Positions 1-5,775 of a DNA stretch of 9,603 bases are shown here, one piece after another. The position numbers and the translations under genes are program-made. The stretch comes from an archaeon (GTDB lineage: Archaea; Thermoproteota; Bathyarchaeia; TCS64). The stretch lies in the NCBI GenBank assembly GCA_020444005.1, contig JAHLLU010000056.1:1-9603 (forward strand). Direction: 5' to 3'. The notes under the pieces were generated by a model. It saw only the letters and a list, made by a program, of their open reading frames with translations. It searched no databases and was not told the origin of the DNA. Within the stretch, counting starts at the first letter, position 1. Every line of letters begins with the position of its first letter.

Positions 1-737
1 GTGGAGAAACCCTCTCTGCCAATTTCCTCACCTTCTAGACTGTACTGGTTTTTGACAGTATCTAGGAACTCCTGTGCATATTGGTTTAGGTTCTGTGTGC
101 TACTGGTGCCGACTACGATGGTCTCGTCTTTATGGTATAGCCAGCTATACATCAGGTCTGAGATGTTTTTCCGATAATAGAGATATAGTGTGTCTGGTTT
201 TATCGTTGAATCTCCACGATAATAATAGTTTAGTGATGCTCCTGTTACCTGTTTACTGTAGTTTTCTGGTGAGATGTGTCTTCTTGTGAAGGCTGTTGGG
301 GATAACCCGTCTGCGCCGATGAGGTACTGGGTCTGAATCTCCTCCCCATCAATAGTGGCTGTAACCCCTGTAGAATCCTGTTTTATACTTGTTAATACTG
401 CACCCCAACGGGTTTCTACGCCCACATCTATAGCCAACTGGTTAAGCCAGTGATCAAAGTCTCTTCTCCAGTAATTTAGTAAAGAGATGCCGCCCTCAAT
501 CGATCTTCCTGATGGCGTGGTTAGATGAATTCGGTTAAGCTTGTTACCACAGAGAACCCTATCGGGTATTTTCGCTCCTATGAGTTTCTCTATATAACCT
601 AGTTGTACGCCGCTACAAGCCTTGTTACGTGGCGGTGTTTCCTTGTCTACTAACAGTACATTGTAGTTCTTTTCGGCTAGTATTTTTGATGTAACCGAGC
701 CGCTAATACCTGCGCCAATGACCACCGCGTCGTACAT
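1..737 (-). CDS. Geranylgeranyl reductase family FAD-dependent oxidoreductase (partial, C-terminus beyond left edge)
   Basis: Reading the minus strand from the ATG at 737 gives 245 uninterrupted codons to the window edge. The N-terminus has a Rossmann FAD-binding motif GAGISG (residues 8-13) with an acidic residue ending strand 2 (D31). It is followed by the PPRNKACSG element (35-43) typical of geranylgeranyl reductases, and by the second FAD motif IGADG (140-144) of the p-hydroxybenzoate-hydroxylase fold. In archaea this family saturates the isoprenoid chains of membrane lipids, using FAD and a reductant such as ferredoxin or NAD(P)H; related members act on prenyl quinones or are uncharacterised. 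Family members are about 390-450 residues, so some 150-200 are missing here, including the substrate-pocket region that would separate lipid reductase from other flavoproteins. It is divergent from a phytoene desaturase across 60 bases. There is no SD before the ATG, and a TATA-like element lies about 28 bases upstream, suggesting a leaderless transcript. Confidence 0.85.
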   Translation of the reverse strand, partial: MYDAVVIGAGISGSVTSKILAEKNYNVLLVDKETPPRNKACSGVQLGYIEKLIGAKIPDRVLCGNKLNRIHLTTPSGRSIEGGISLLNYWRRDFDHWLNQLAIDVGVETRWGAVLTSIKQDSTGVTATIDGEEIQTQYLIGADGLSPTAFTRRHISPENYSKQVTGASLNYYYRGDSTIKPDTLYLYYRKNISDLMYSWLYHKDETIVVGTSSTQNLNQYAQEFLDTVKNQYSLEGEEIGREGFS

Positions 738-761
738 AGCAGTTCTCACAAGGTAGGGGAA

Positions 762-769
762 GATAAAAC
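762..769 (-). promoter_or_regulatory. TATA-like box for the geranylgeranyl-reductase-family gene
   Basis: On the minus strand this reads GTTTTATC, centred about 28 bases before the ATG at 737. That is about the spacing expected for an archaeal TATA box driving a leaderless transcript. It overlaps the TATA-like box of the divergent gene. The call rests on position and composition only. Confidence 0.4.
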
Positions 770-775
770 TATAAC
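766..775 (+). promoter_or_regulatory. TATA-like box for crtI
   Basis: AAACTATAAC is centred about 27 bases before the ATG at 798, preceded by a purine-rich stretch (GGGGAAGAT) that could serve as BRE. There is no SD between it and the ATG, so crtI mRNA is probably leaderless. The element overlaps the opposite-strand TATA-like box, so the two divergent genes may compete for one TBP site. Confidence 0.45.
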
Positions 776-797
776 CAATCAAGATCAATATTTTCTA

Positions 798-2264
798 ATG
801 ACGTTTCTCATAATCGGCGCCGGAATAGGTGGACTAAGTCTTGCTGCACTCTTGGCGAAGGAAGGCAAAAAAGTCAAGGTTATTGAGAAAAATACTCAGC
901 CCGGGGGCAGGGCAAGGGTTTACCGGAAGGATGATTTTGTCTTTGATATGGGTCCAAGTTGGTACATAATGCCTGATGTTTTTGACAAATACTTCAATGA
1001 TCTCGGCATAAAACGGAAAGACCTCTATGAACTTGTTAGACTTGACCCTAGTTACAGGATTTTCTTCAAGGAATCAGATCCCATTCTAGTCTCAGCTGAT
1101 CTCGAGAAAAACATGGATTTGTTTGATGGCTTTGAGCCAGATGGCGGAAAGAAGCTCGGTGATTATCTGGGAAGGGCTGCTCGCGATTATCGGATTGCCG
1201 TTGACGAGTTATTGATGAGAGACTATGATAAGCTTAGAAACATAATCGATGGAAGATTAATCAAAGAAGGACTAAAGCTCCCTCTTTTTGGCAATATTGA
1301 CGATTATATATCAAGGATTTTCAAGAGCGAGGAAGCTAGACGGGTGCTTGAGTATAGCATTGGCTTCGTTGGTGGTAGCCCGATGAATACTCCTTCTATC
1401 TATTATATCATGAATCATGTTGACCTGAACATGGGTGTCTGGTATCCCATGGGTGGTATCGGAGTAGTGATTGAGAAACTCTACGAATATTGCATTGAAC
1501 ACGGTGTCGAGTTCTGTTTTGAAGAAGAAGTCACCAAGATACTCACAGAGAAAAACAAGGCAATTGGTGTGAAAACAACCAAAGGCAGCCATGAAGCTGA
1601 ATCAATAATTGTAACCGCTGACTACCCACACTCTGAGTTAGAGCTAGTTGAGGAGAAAGAAAGGTCATATAACGAAAAGTACTGGGAAAACAGGTTGTTT
1701 GCTCCATCCGCCTTAGTGATATACGTTGGACTTGATAGGAAGCTGGAAGGTCTTGAACATCATAATCTCTACTTGGCAGGTGATTGGGGCATGAGCTTTG
1801 ATACATTATATGATGTGAATGACCCGGAGTGGCCAGCCAACATATCATATTACGTGAATCTAACTAGCAAAACAGACCCATCGGTAGCTCCAGAGAATGG
1901 CGAGACTGTGTTTATTCTTGTGCCTGTTCCAGATGATTTCGAGGATACGCCTGATATGCGTGAAAAACTGTACCACCAGATAATGGCTCATATCGAGAAG
2001 GTATCAGGTGAAAAACTGCTGGGATACGAGAAGGTAAAGAGAATATTTGGCCCAGAAGACTTCATACAGGATTATAATGCATACAAAGGAACCAGCCTCG
2101 GGTTGGTGCATACCTTAAACCAGAGCGCCATCTTTAGACCCAGCCATCGGAGTAAGAAACTAAAGAACCTATACTACAATGGACACTATACTCATCCGGG
2201 AATAGGTCTGCCCTTGGTTCTTATCTCAAGCCAGATACTGGCAAAAAACCTGCTAGAGAAATAG
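798..2264 (+). CDS. crtI: CrtI-type phytoene desaturase / carotenoid desaturase
   Basis: This is a 488-residue FAD-dependent enzyme, full length for bacterial/archaeal CrtI (about 490-510). The N-terminal dinucleotide-binding motif GAGIGG (residues 7-12) is followed by EKNTQPGGRA (31-40) and the substrate-side FDMGPSWYIMPDVF signature. The C-terminus has YNGHYTHPGIGLPLVLISSQ, the conserved FAD-closing motif of CrtI. The family introduces double bonds into phytoene to give neurosporene, lycopene or related polyenes at the membrane. The GPSWY..PDVF and SKTDPSVAPE segments resemble, from memory, the CrtI group of Bacteroidota and some archaea, so transfer is possible. No crtB or crtY is present in the window. 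The ATG at 798 is chosen because the Rossmann strand begins at residue 2, and a TATA-like box lies about 27 bases upstream without an SD. Exact product and number of desaturation steps cannot be read from sequence; 4,4'-diapophytoene-type or quinone-side-chain substrates remain possible. Confidence 0.9.
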   Translation: MTFLIIGAGIGGLSLAALLAKEGKKVKVIEKNTQPGGRARVYRKDDFVFDMGPSWYIMPDVFDKYFNDLGIKRKDLYELVRLDPSYRIFFKESDPILVSADLEKNMDLFDGFEPDGGKKLGDYLGRAARDYRIAVDELLMRDYDKLRNIIDGRLIKEGLKLPLFGNIDDYISRIFKSEEARRVLEYSIGFVGGSPMNTPSIYYIMNHVDLNMGVWYPMGGIGVVIEKLYEYCIEHGVEFCFEEEVTKILTEKNKAIGVKTTKGSHEAESIIVTADYPHSELELVEEKERSYNEKYWENRLFAPSALVIYVGLDRKLEGLEHHNLYLAGDWGMSFDTLYDVNDPEWPANISYYVNLTSKTDPSVAPENGETVFILVPVPDDFEDTPDMREKLYHQIMAHIEKVSGEKLLGYEKVKRIFGPEDFIQDYNAYKGTSLGLVHTLNQSAIFRPSHRSKKLKNLYYNGHYTHPGIGLPLVLISSQILAKNLLEK

Positions 2265-2290
2265 GGGGGAAAATGGAGGAGAATAGTGAC

Positions 2291-2333
2291 GCTTAAGCTA
2301 GCTTGAGCTTGGCGCAGCAGATGGAGCATTTTT
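2291..2333 (+). terminator. Possible terminator downstream of crtI
   Basis: A near-palindrome at 2292-2307, with the perfect core AAGCTAGCTT and one T-G mismatch, is followed at 2329-2333 by five T inside a weak GGAG/CTCC stem. Archaeal termination needs mainly a T-rich stretch, so this is a reasonable 3' end for crtI before the convergent ferritin-like gene. The rest of the gap 2265-2365 holds a G-run directly after the crtI stop and nothing else recognised. Confidence 0.35.
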
Positions 2334-2365
2334 CTCCTGTTGTAATTGGGTTTGGGTGGTTTTAC

Positions 2366-2827
2366 TTACATCTCTTTTAGGATGTTTTGGTCGTATTCCC
2401 GTTCGAAACGTTCTTTATGGATTAGAGACTCTCTGGCGAAACATTCCCAAACGAATCCTATCTCAGTGTCAGCGTATTCTTTACTCAATTTCATGTAGTA
2501 ATCGTATATTCTTTGTTCTTGCTGGGCTGCGAATATCAAGATGTCCTGTATCTTTGATTTATCGTTTATTTTCTGGTCTATCAGGTTCTCGGCTATCTGG
2601 TAATCCATGAAATCCAGTGGCATACTACAATATCCACCAAGCTCCTCTGATCTCTGCAGATATTCTTCATAGAATTTCACGTGTCCTTCCTTTTGCTCTA
2701 CAAGGTATTCTAGAAGCTTTTTTGATCCTGGATATTCTGCTTTCACCATTTTTTCTTGGTAGAACTCGGTTACCTCTTTCTCTATCTCAATTGCTTTCTT
2801 GATTGCGTCTCGTAGTGTAATTTGCAT
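2366..2827 (-). CDS. Ferritin-like / rubrerythrin-fold four-helix protein with atypical metal site
   Basis: A 153-residue, cytoplasmic, all-helical protein with the internal duplication of ferritin-like/rubrerythrin domains (COG1633-like). Half 1 has A12..E16..Y23 and H49. Half 2 has A100..E104..Y111 and H137. In both halves Glu to His is 33 residues. In typical diiron members helices 2 and 4 carry ExxH. Here the position three before each His is K46 and S134, so the glutamates expected to bridge the irons seem absent while E16, E104, H49 and H137 remain. There is no rubredoxin Cys4 domain; only C67 and C129 are present. Family roles are peroxide reduction, iron oxidation or, in degenerate members, unknown. 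The ATG at 2827 is supported by a TATA box 26 bases upstream and no SD, suggesting a leaderless monocistronic message. It is convergent with crtI and divergent from the ABC permease, neither of which indicates its function. Confidence is high for the fold, low for activity. Confidence 0.8.
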   Translation of the reverse strand: MQITLRDAIKKAIEIEKEVTEFYQEKMVKAEYPGSKKLLEYLVEQKEGHVKFYEEYLQRSEELGGYCSMPLDFMDYQIAENLIDQKINDKSKIQDILIFAAQQEQRIYDYYMKLSKEYADTEIGFVWECFARESLIHKERFEREYDQNILKEM

Positions 2828-2848
2828 ATTTTTTCATTGGAAGAGAGG

Positions 2849-2856
2849 CATAAAAA
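2849..2856 (-). promoter_or_regulatory. TATA box for the ferritin-like gene
   Basis: On the minus strand this reads TTTTTATG, centred 25-26 bases before the ATG at 2827. That is the textbook archaeal spacing for a leaderless transcript; there is no SD between it and the ATG. Confidence 0.6.
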
Positions 2857-3014
2857 CCGTTGTTCTAACCCCTAGTCAGACCTACAATTCTGTTTTTACC
2901 CTTTAGAACTGTGTGGCTTATTGGATAAACAAGCTAGTTTTGTTAATTAGTCCTGTACCAGATAGATGGGGCGTTATTTTGGGTATATGATTCACCAACG
3001 GTTATGTTGGATTA
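2857..3014. other. Intergenic stretch between divergent ferritin-like and ABC permease genes
   Basis: No credible gene was found here. It contains a 7-base inverted repeat, GTTCTAA at 2862-2868 and TTAGAAC at 2903-2909, spaced by 34 bases, and a T5 run at 2893-2897. The ATG at 2966 opens in frame with the permease, but the extra 39 codons look unlike the family and lie upstream of a strong TATA box, so the stretch is probably untranslated. Confidence 0.5.
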
Positions 3015-3028
3015 ATGAATCGATTCAT
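3015..3028. promoter_or_regulatory. 14-base perfect palindrome, candidate operator for the ABC permease
   Basis: ATGAATCGATTCAT is a perfect inverted repeat without spacer. It ends 22 bases before the TATA box at 3051-3058, where an activator or a repressor of the permease could bind. A 14-base palindrome arises by chance about once in 16 kb, so only its position makes it suggestive. Confidence 0.35.
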
Positions 3029-3050
3029 AAGAAGCTCTTATTTCGCCTTG

Positions 3051-3058
3051 TTTATATT
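3051..3058 (+). promoter_or_regulatory. TATA box for the ABC permease
   Basis: TTTATATT is close to the archaeal consensus and is centred about 28 bases before the TTG at 3083. A start at the ATG 2966 would place this promoter inside the coding region, so the box argues for the TTG start. Confidence 0.6.
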
Positions 3059-3082
3059 CGACTCTACATCAAATTATGCGAG

Positions 3083-4276
3083 TTGAAACTCGAAGATACC
3101 GTATTAACAGCCTTTCAAGGTATAAGCGAGAGAAAATTCAGGCTCGCACTAAACGTATTAGGTATATTGATTGGCTGCGCGGCCGTTACTGGTCTCATTA
3201 GCATAACACAAGGTTTGACCGTAGAGGTTAGTGGTCAGCTTGAGATGTTTGGACCCACAAACGTGATGGTTATTCCATATGAGATTAGAAGGGGAAGAGG
3301 ATTTGTCGGTGATAGCTTCAACTGGCGTGATGTACAGATAATGGAAGATGTCCCCCACGTGAAATATATCGCTCCGATAGTTTCTGCGGGTTATGCGAGT
3401 TATACTGTGCGTGGCGAGACATATGTTGCGTTGATGTATGGCTCGACCCCAGAGTATTTTGAGATATTCAGCAGCTTCAAAGTAACCGACGGGAGATCAT
3501 TACTTCAGAGTGACTCAGGTGCCATAGTAATAGGGTATCTTGTAGCTGACCCCGATGATGATGGTGACCCCCTGTATGAGGTGGGTGATAGGATAAAGTT
3601 CACTTTCTATGTCGGCGGTGAAGAGCGCAGCTCTACCTTCCGTATAGTTGGTATACTTGACAAAGTAGGAGGCACATTTGGCTCAGAGGATGACCGGAGT
3701 GTCGTTATGAATCTAAGAGACGCTCAGAGCACATTCGAGACAGGTAGCAAGATCGATTATGTTTCACTGCAAGTGAACGAGATGGATAACGTTGACCCTG
3801 TAGTCGAGGAGATCAAGGAAAAGTTCGATGACAAGGTCATGGCTATGAGCTACGAGCAGATACAGGAACAAGTAGACCAAGTACTAGGCACCATAGAAGC
3901 TGTATTAGGTGGCATAGCTGCGATCAGCCTCATTGTGGCTGGCGTTAGTATCATCAATACCATGACCATCAGCGTCATGGAGCGAACCCGCGAGATAGGC
4001 ATACTCAAAGCCATAGGAGGCAAAAGCCAAGAAATACTGTTGATTTTCATCACAGAAGCCACAATCACAGGTATCACTGGTGGAGTATTAGGAGCCATTG
4101 TAGGTTTTGCAGCAGGATTATTCGTTGGAGACTGGATTGGGCTTCCAGTATCCGTTACTCCCAGCCTCGGGTTACTTGTAGTCGCTTTCGCCATGATTAC
4201 AAGCATTGCCGCCGGTTTCTATCCTAGTTGGCAGGCGGCGAATCTTCACCCCGTTGAAGCATTACGCTACGAATAG
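3083..4276 (+). CDS. MacB/FtsX-family ABC transporter permease (orphan)
   Basis: With the TTG start at 3083 the protein has 397 residues, normal for archaeal MacB-like permeases. It has an N-terminal cytoplasmic helix and first membrane segment (about 18-44), then an extracytoplasmic MacB core domain (about 50-265). The C-terminal FtsX domain has three more membrane segments (about 272-296, 318-349, 362-382). Between the second and third is the coupling motif ERTREIGILKAIGGKSQE (300-317) that contacts the ATPase, and the chain ends in P..A..L.PVEALRYE, a family hallmark. Such permeases work as dimers with a LolD/MacB-type ATPase in lipoprotein or peptide export or mechanotransmission. No ATPase lies on either side, so the partner must be elsewhere. 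The in-frame ATG at 2966 would add 39 residues unlike the family and sits upstream of a good TATA box. TTG 3083 gives MKLEDTVLTAFQGISERKFR, a typical family N-terminus. Substrate is unknown. Confidence 0.88.
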   Translation: MKLEDTVLTAFQGISERKFRLALNVLGILIGCAAVTGLISITQGLTVEVSGQLEMFGPTNVMVIPYEIRRGRGFVGDSFNWRDVQIMEDVPHVKYIAPIVSAGYASYTVRGETYVALMYGSTPEYFEIFSSFKVTDGRSLLQSDSGAIVIGYLVADPDDDGDPLYEVGDRIKFTFYVGGEERSSTFRIVGILDKVGGTFGSEDDRSVVMNLRDAQSTFETGSKIDYVSLQVNEMDNVDPVVEEIKEKFDDKVMAMSYEQIQEQVDQVLGTIEAVLGGIAAISLIVAGVSIINTMTISVMERTREIGILKAIGGKSQEILLIFITEATITGITGGVLGAIVGFAAGLFVGDWIGLPVSVTPSLGLLVVAFAMITSIAAGFYPSWQAANLHPVEALRYE

Positions 4277-4332
4277 GGGGGGGGAGAGGGTACCAGCATC
4301 CCAGCCGTAATGGGGGCTTCAAGCAGAAAAAC

Positions 4333-4355
4333 AGCCCTAAAACAGGCTATTTTTG
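4333..4355 (+). terminator. Hairpin plus T-run terminator after the ABC permease
   Basis: AGCC (4333-4336) pairs with GGCT (4345-4348) around an 8-base loop and is followed by ATTTTTG. It lies about 57 bases after the permease stop and precedes the convergent L14e operon. The stem is short, so the T-run may be the real signal. Confidence 0.5.
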
Positions 4356-4417
4356 ATCCAATTAGGTACAAAAATGTGATCCATTAACCGTAAAATATGT
4401 ACATAAAACACGGGGAA

Positions 4418-4428
4418 TAAGAAAAAAT
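4418..4428 (-). terminator. T-run terminator of the insertase-cmk-L14e operon
   Basis: On the minus strand, about 20 bases after the L14e stop, the sequence reads GATTTTTTCTT with six consecutive T. T-rich stretches of this kind terminate archaeal transcription, and the position between convergent units fits. No clear stem precedes it. Confidence 0.45.
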
Positions 4429-4447
4429 CGTAGTGGAAAATATCGTT

Positions 4448-4669
4448 TTACTTGAGTATGCTTGTGACTTCTTCGTCGCTAGCGTTCCGCTGGATCTCAA
4501 CGGTCTCGTCAAGAAGCATCAAGTGATCCATGTTAGCCCTACGTCTCCTTACCTCGGGTCCAGTGACCACCACAAAGTTCCTGTCAATCACGTCTATGAT
4601 GACACATTTGTTGCCTTTCTCGCGTCCTTGGGTCTTTAAACACACTCTTCCAATATCAACTGCTGGCAA
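4448..4669 (-). CDS. rpl14e: 50S ribosomal protein L14e
   Basis: This is a small basic KOW-type ribosomal protein of the archaeal/eukaryotic large subunit. The core reads PAVDIGRV, then KTQGREKGNKCVIIDVIDRNF, VTGPEVRRRRANMDHL and a NASDEEV ending, matching L14e (eL14) along its length. With the TTG start at 4669 it is 73 residues; family members are about 75-95, so it is slightly short at the C-terminus. The reading frame is open back to an ATG at 4705, but the 12 extra residues overlap the cmk end and do not fit the family; TTG 4669 begins exactly at the conserved PA(V/I)..GR segment. It begins two bases after the cmk stop and is the last gene of the insertase-cmk-L14e unit, a known archaeal neighbourhood (normally with L34e, adk, secY and cbf5). 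A GGTG just upstream could be a weak ribosome site; translational coupling is likely. Confidence 0.92.
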   Translation of the reverse strand: MPAVDIGRVCLKTQGREKGNKCVIIDVIDRNFVVVTGPEVRRRRANMDHLMLLDETVEIQRNASDEEVTSILK

Positions 4670-4671
4670 AA

Positions 4672-5223
4672 CTACGCACCAGAAATGTATTGGTCTACAA
4701 TGCATTTAAGAATATGCGCGGTTGCCTCGATATCAAAGAGCCCTGTGTTCAATATTACATCGTAGATGCTGAGATCACTGATATCCACACCGTAGTAATC
4801 TAAGTAACGCTTCTGCTCAGACTCCTCACGTGATCTGGTCTCCTGTTCCACATCACTGTAATCTCGCTCCTCACGGTCCGCTATCCGCTTAACCCGCTCC
4901 TCGAATGGGCATCTTACATAGATACGTAGATCAGGGTCTTCCGCCATCCATGCGCTGAGGTTTGCGTCAATCACCACGCATCGTTTTCGGCTTTCTTCCT
5001 TGGTGCGGTTATCTAGCCAGTTATCAAAATCAGGGTCCTCAGCGGCTATCTGGTTCATCTCTTCAAGGCTTACGCCGAGTTCTTCTGCTCGTTCTCTGAA
5101 TAACATCCCGGTGCTGATATATTTCAGGTCAAAGGCTTTTGCTAATAATCTTGCATTAGTGCTTCTTCCTGATCCATGGTGTCCGGCGACGGTAATTACT
5201 AGTTCACACTTGGAGCGTGGCAC
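4672..5223 (-). CDS. cmk: Archaeal-type cytidylate kinase (CMP kinase) with unusual active-site residues
   Basis: A 183-residue P-loop nucleotide kinase of the archaeal CMP kinase family, catalysing ATP + (d)CMP to ADP + (d)CDP in the cytosol. The P-loop is GHHGSGRST (residues 14-22). The family-specific segment KRYLDYYGVDISDLSIYDVILNT (138-160) and the STGMLFRERAEELGVSLEE region (37-55) are clear. Two features are odd. The Walker A lysine position is Arg20. The segment that reads EGRLAGW in thermococcal enzymes (from memory) is DANLSAW (86-92), losing the arginine corresponding to the nucleotide-binding DGRD/EGR arginine. Neighbours and length still favour cmk; altered substrate preference is possible. 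Start is GTG 5223, three bases after the insertase stop, with GAGG at 5232-5235 eight bases upstream; no other in-frame start precedes the P-loop. Co-transcribed with the insertase and L14e. Confidence 0.85.
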   Translation of the reverse strand: MPRSKCELVITVAGHHGSGRSTNARLLAKAFDLKYISTGMLFRERAEELGVSLEEMNQIAAEDPDFDNWLDNRTKEESRKRCVVIDANLSAWMAEDPDLRIYVRCPFEERVKRIADREERDYSDVEQETRSREESEQKRYLDYYGVDISDLSIYDVILNTGLFDIEATAHILKCIVDQYISGA

Positions 5224-5226
5224 AGT

Positions 5227-5727
5227 CTAGTCCTCTGGGTCAATCTCAAATGTTAATCCGAATAAACGGTTCAGTATCACGTTCATGCTGAAGCTGCAGA
5301 TTAGATACCATTGGATAAACTTGAGTTCTCTTGGAATATACGGAAAATCAAATGGGAAATTTGCTACAACTGTATCCCCGAAGAACCTGTTCAATGTAGG
5401 CCAAACCAATAACATTGGTACCGTGAATAACATACTGCTTCTCATACGGTCCATGCTAATCTTGCTCTGTTGCTGCATGAGCTCGTTCTGCTTCTTCTGA
5501 GCCTTGTCTATTCTTCTCTGGTTGCCACTACGGGTGGCGTCCATTAATTCTTTCCTAGCCCTTGAACTCTCAATCATCAACCGTTTATATTGATCAAGGT
5601 CCATGCTTCGTACACCAATAAAGCTGGTAATAAATCCTAAAACAAGGCTAATGCTCATAATAGCTATCGTTGCGTATGGTGGTTGCTTGTACATTGTTAA
5701 GTCGAGTAATACCTGTGTGAACATCAT
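5227..5727 (-). CDS. DUF106 / EMC3-TMCO1-like membrane insertase homologue
   Basis: A membrane protein of the Oxa1/YidC/EMC3/Get1 superfamily as found in archaea (DUF106). From the ATG at 5727 it has 166 residues: a first membrane segment (about 18-39), a long basic cytosolic helical hairpin likely to form a coiled coil (about 45-95, with RARKELMDATRSGNQRR and a QKKQNELMQQQSK stretch), then two further segments (about 98-115 and 137-158). The family is thought to insert short or moderately hydrophobic segments into the membrane. It heads the insertase-cmk-L14e unit, with its stop three bases before cmk. Start choice is uncertain: GTG 5742, ATG 5727 and ATG 5724 are all in frame. A TATA box at 5761-5768 predicts transcription from about 5739, leaving a short leader with AAGGG six bases before ATG 5727, so I prefer 5727. 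Family assignment is confident, molecular role inferred. Confidence 0.88.
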   Translation of the reverse strand: MMFTQVLLDLTMYKQPPYATIAIMSISLVLGFITSFIGVRSMDLDQYKRLMIESSRARKELMDATRSGNQRRIDKAQKKQNELMQQQSKISMDRMRSSMLFTVPMLLVWPTLNRFFGDTVVANFPFDFPYIPRELKFIQWYLICSFSMNVILNRLFGLTFEIDPED

Positions 5728-5760
5728 GGTGTACCCTTGCACCGAATAAAAGAGTGGTTG

Positions 5761-5768
5761 ATATAAAA
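5761..5768 (-). promoter_or_regulatory. TATA box of the insertase-cmk-L14e operon
   Basis: On the minus strand TTTTATAT, flanked by CCT upstream, sits just after the gcvPB stop at 5776-5778. It predicts a start of transcription near 5739, so the operon probably does not depend on gcvP transcription. A second A/T-rich element, TTTTATTC at 5744-5751, could serve a start near ATG 5724. The adjacent T-run may also help end the gcvP transcript. Confidence 0.5.
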
Positions 5769-5775
5769 AGGATAT

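Noticed and set aside
74..289. Small plus-strand frame at the left edge
   Set aside because: Antisense to the continuous 245-codon flavoprotein reading frame, which carries FAD motifs.
1311..1848. Two minus-strand frames inside crtI
   Set aside because: They overlap a complete, well-conserved desaturase and show no recognisable protein features.
2356..2802. Plus-strand frames opposite the ferritin-like gene
   Set aside because: The minus-strand frame covers the region with a clear ferritin-like pattern and a promoter; the opposite frames are antisense shadows.
2966..3082. N-terminal extension of the ABC permease from ATG 2966
   Set aside because: The 39 extra residues do not resemble the family, and a near-consensus TATA box at 3051 and the palindrome at 3015 lie inside the stretch; TTG 3083 gives a typical N-terminus.
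3850..4206. 118-codon minus-strand frame inside the permease gene
   Set aside because: Low-complexity Met/Pro/Ser-rich antisense shadow of the FtsX domain coding sequence; no ribosome site or family resemblance.
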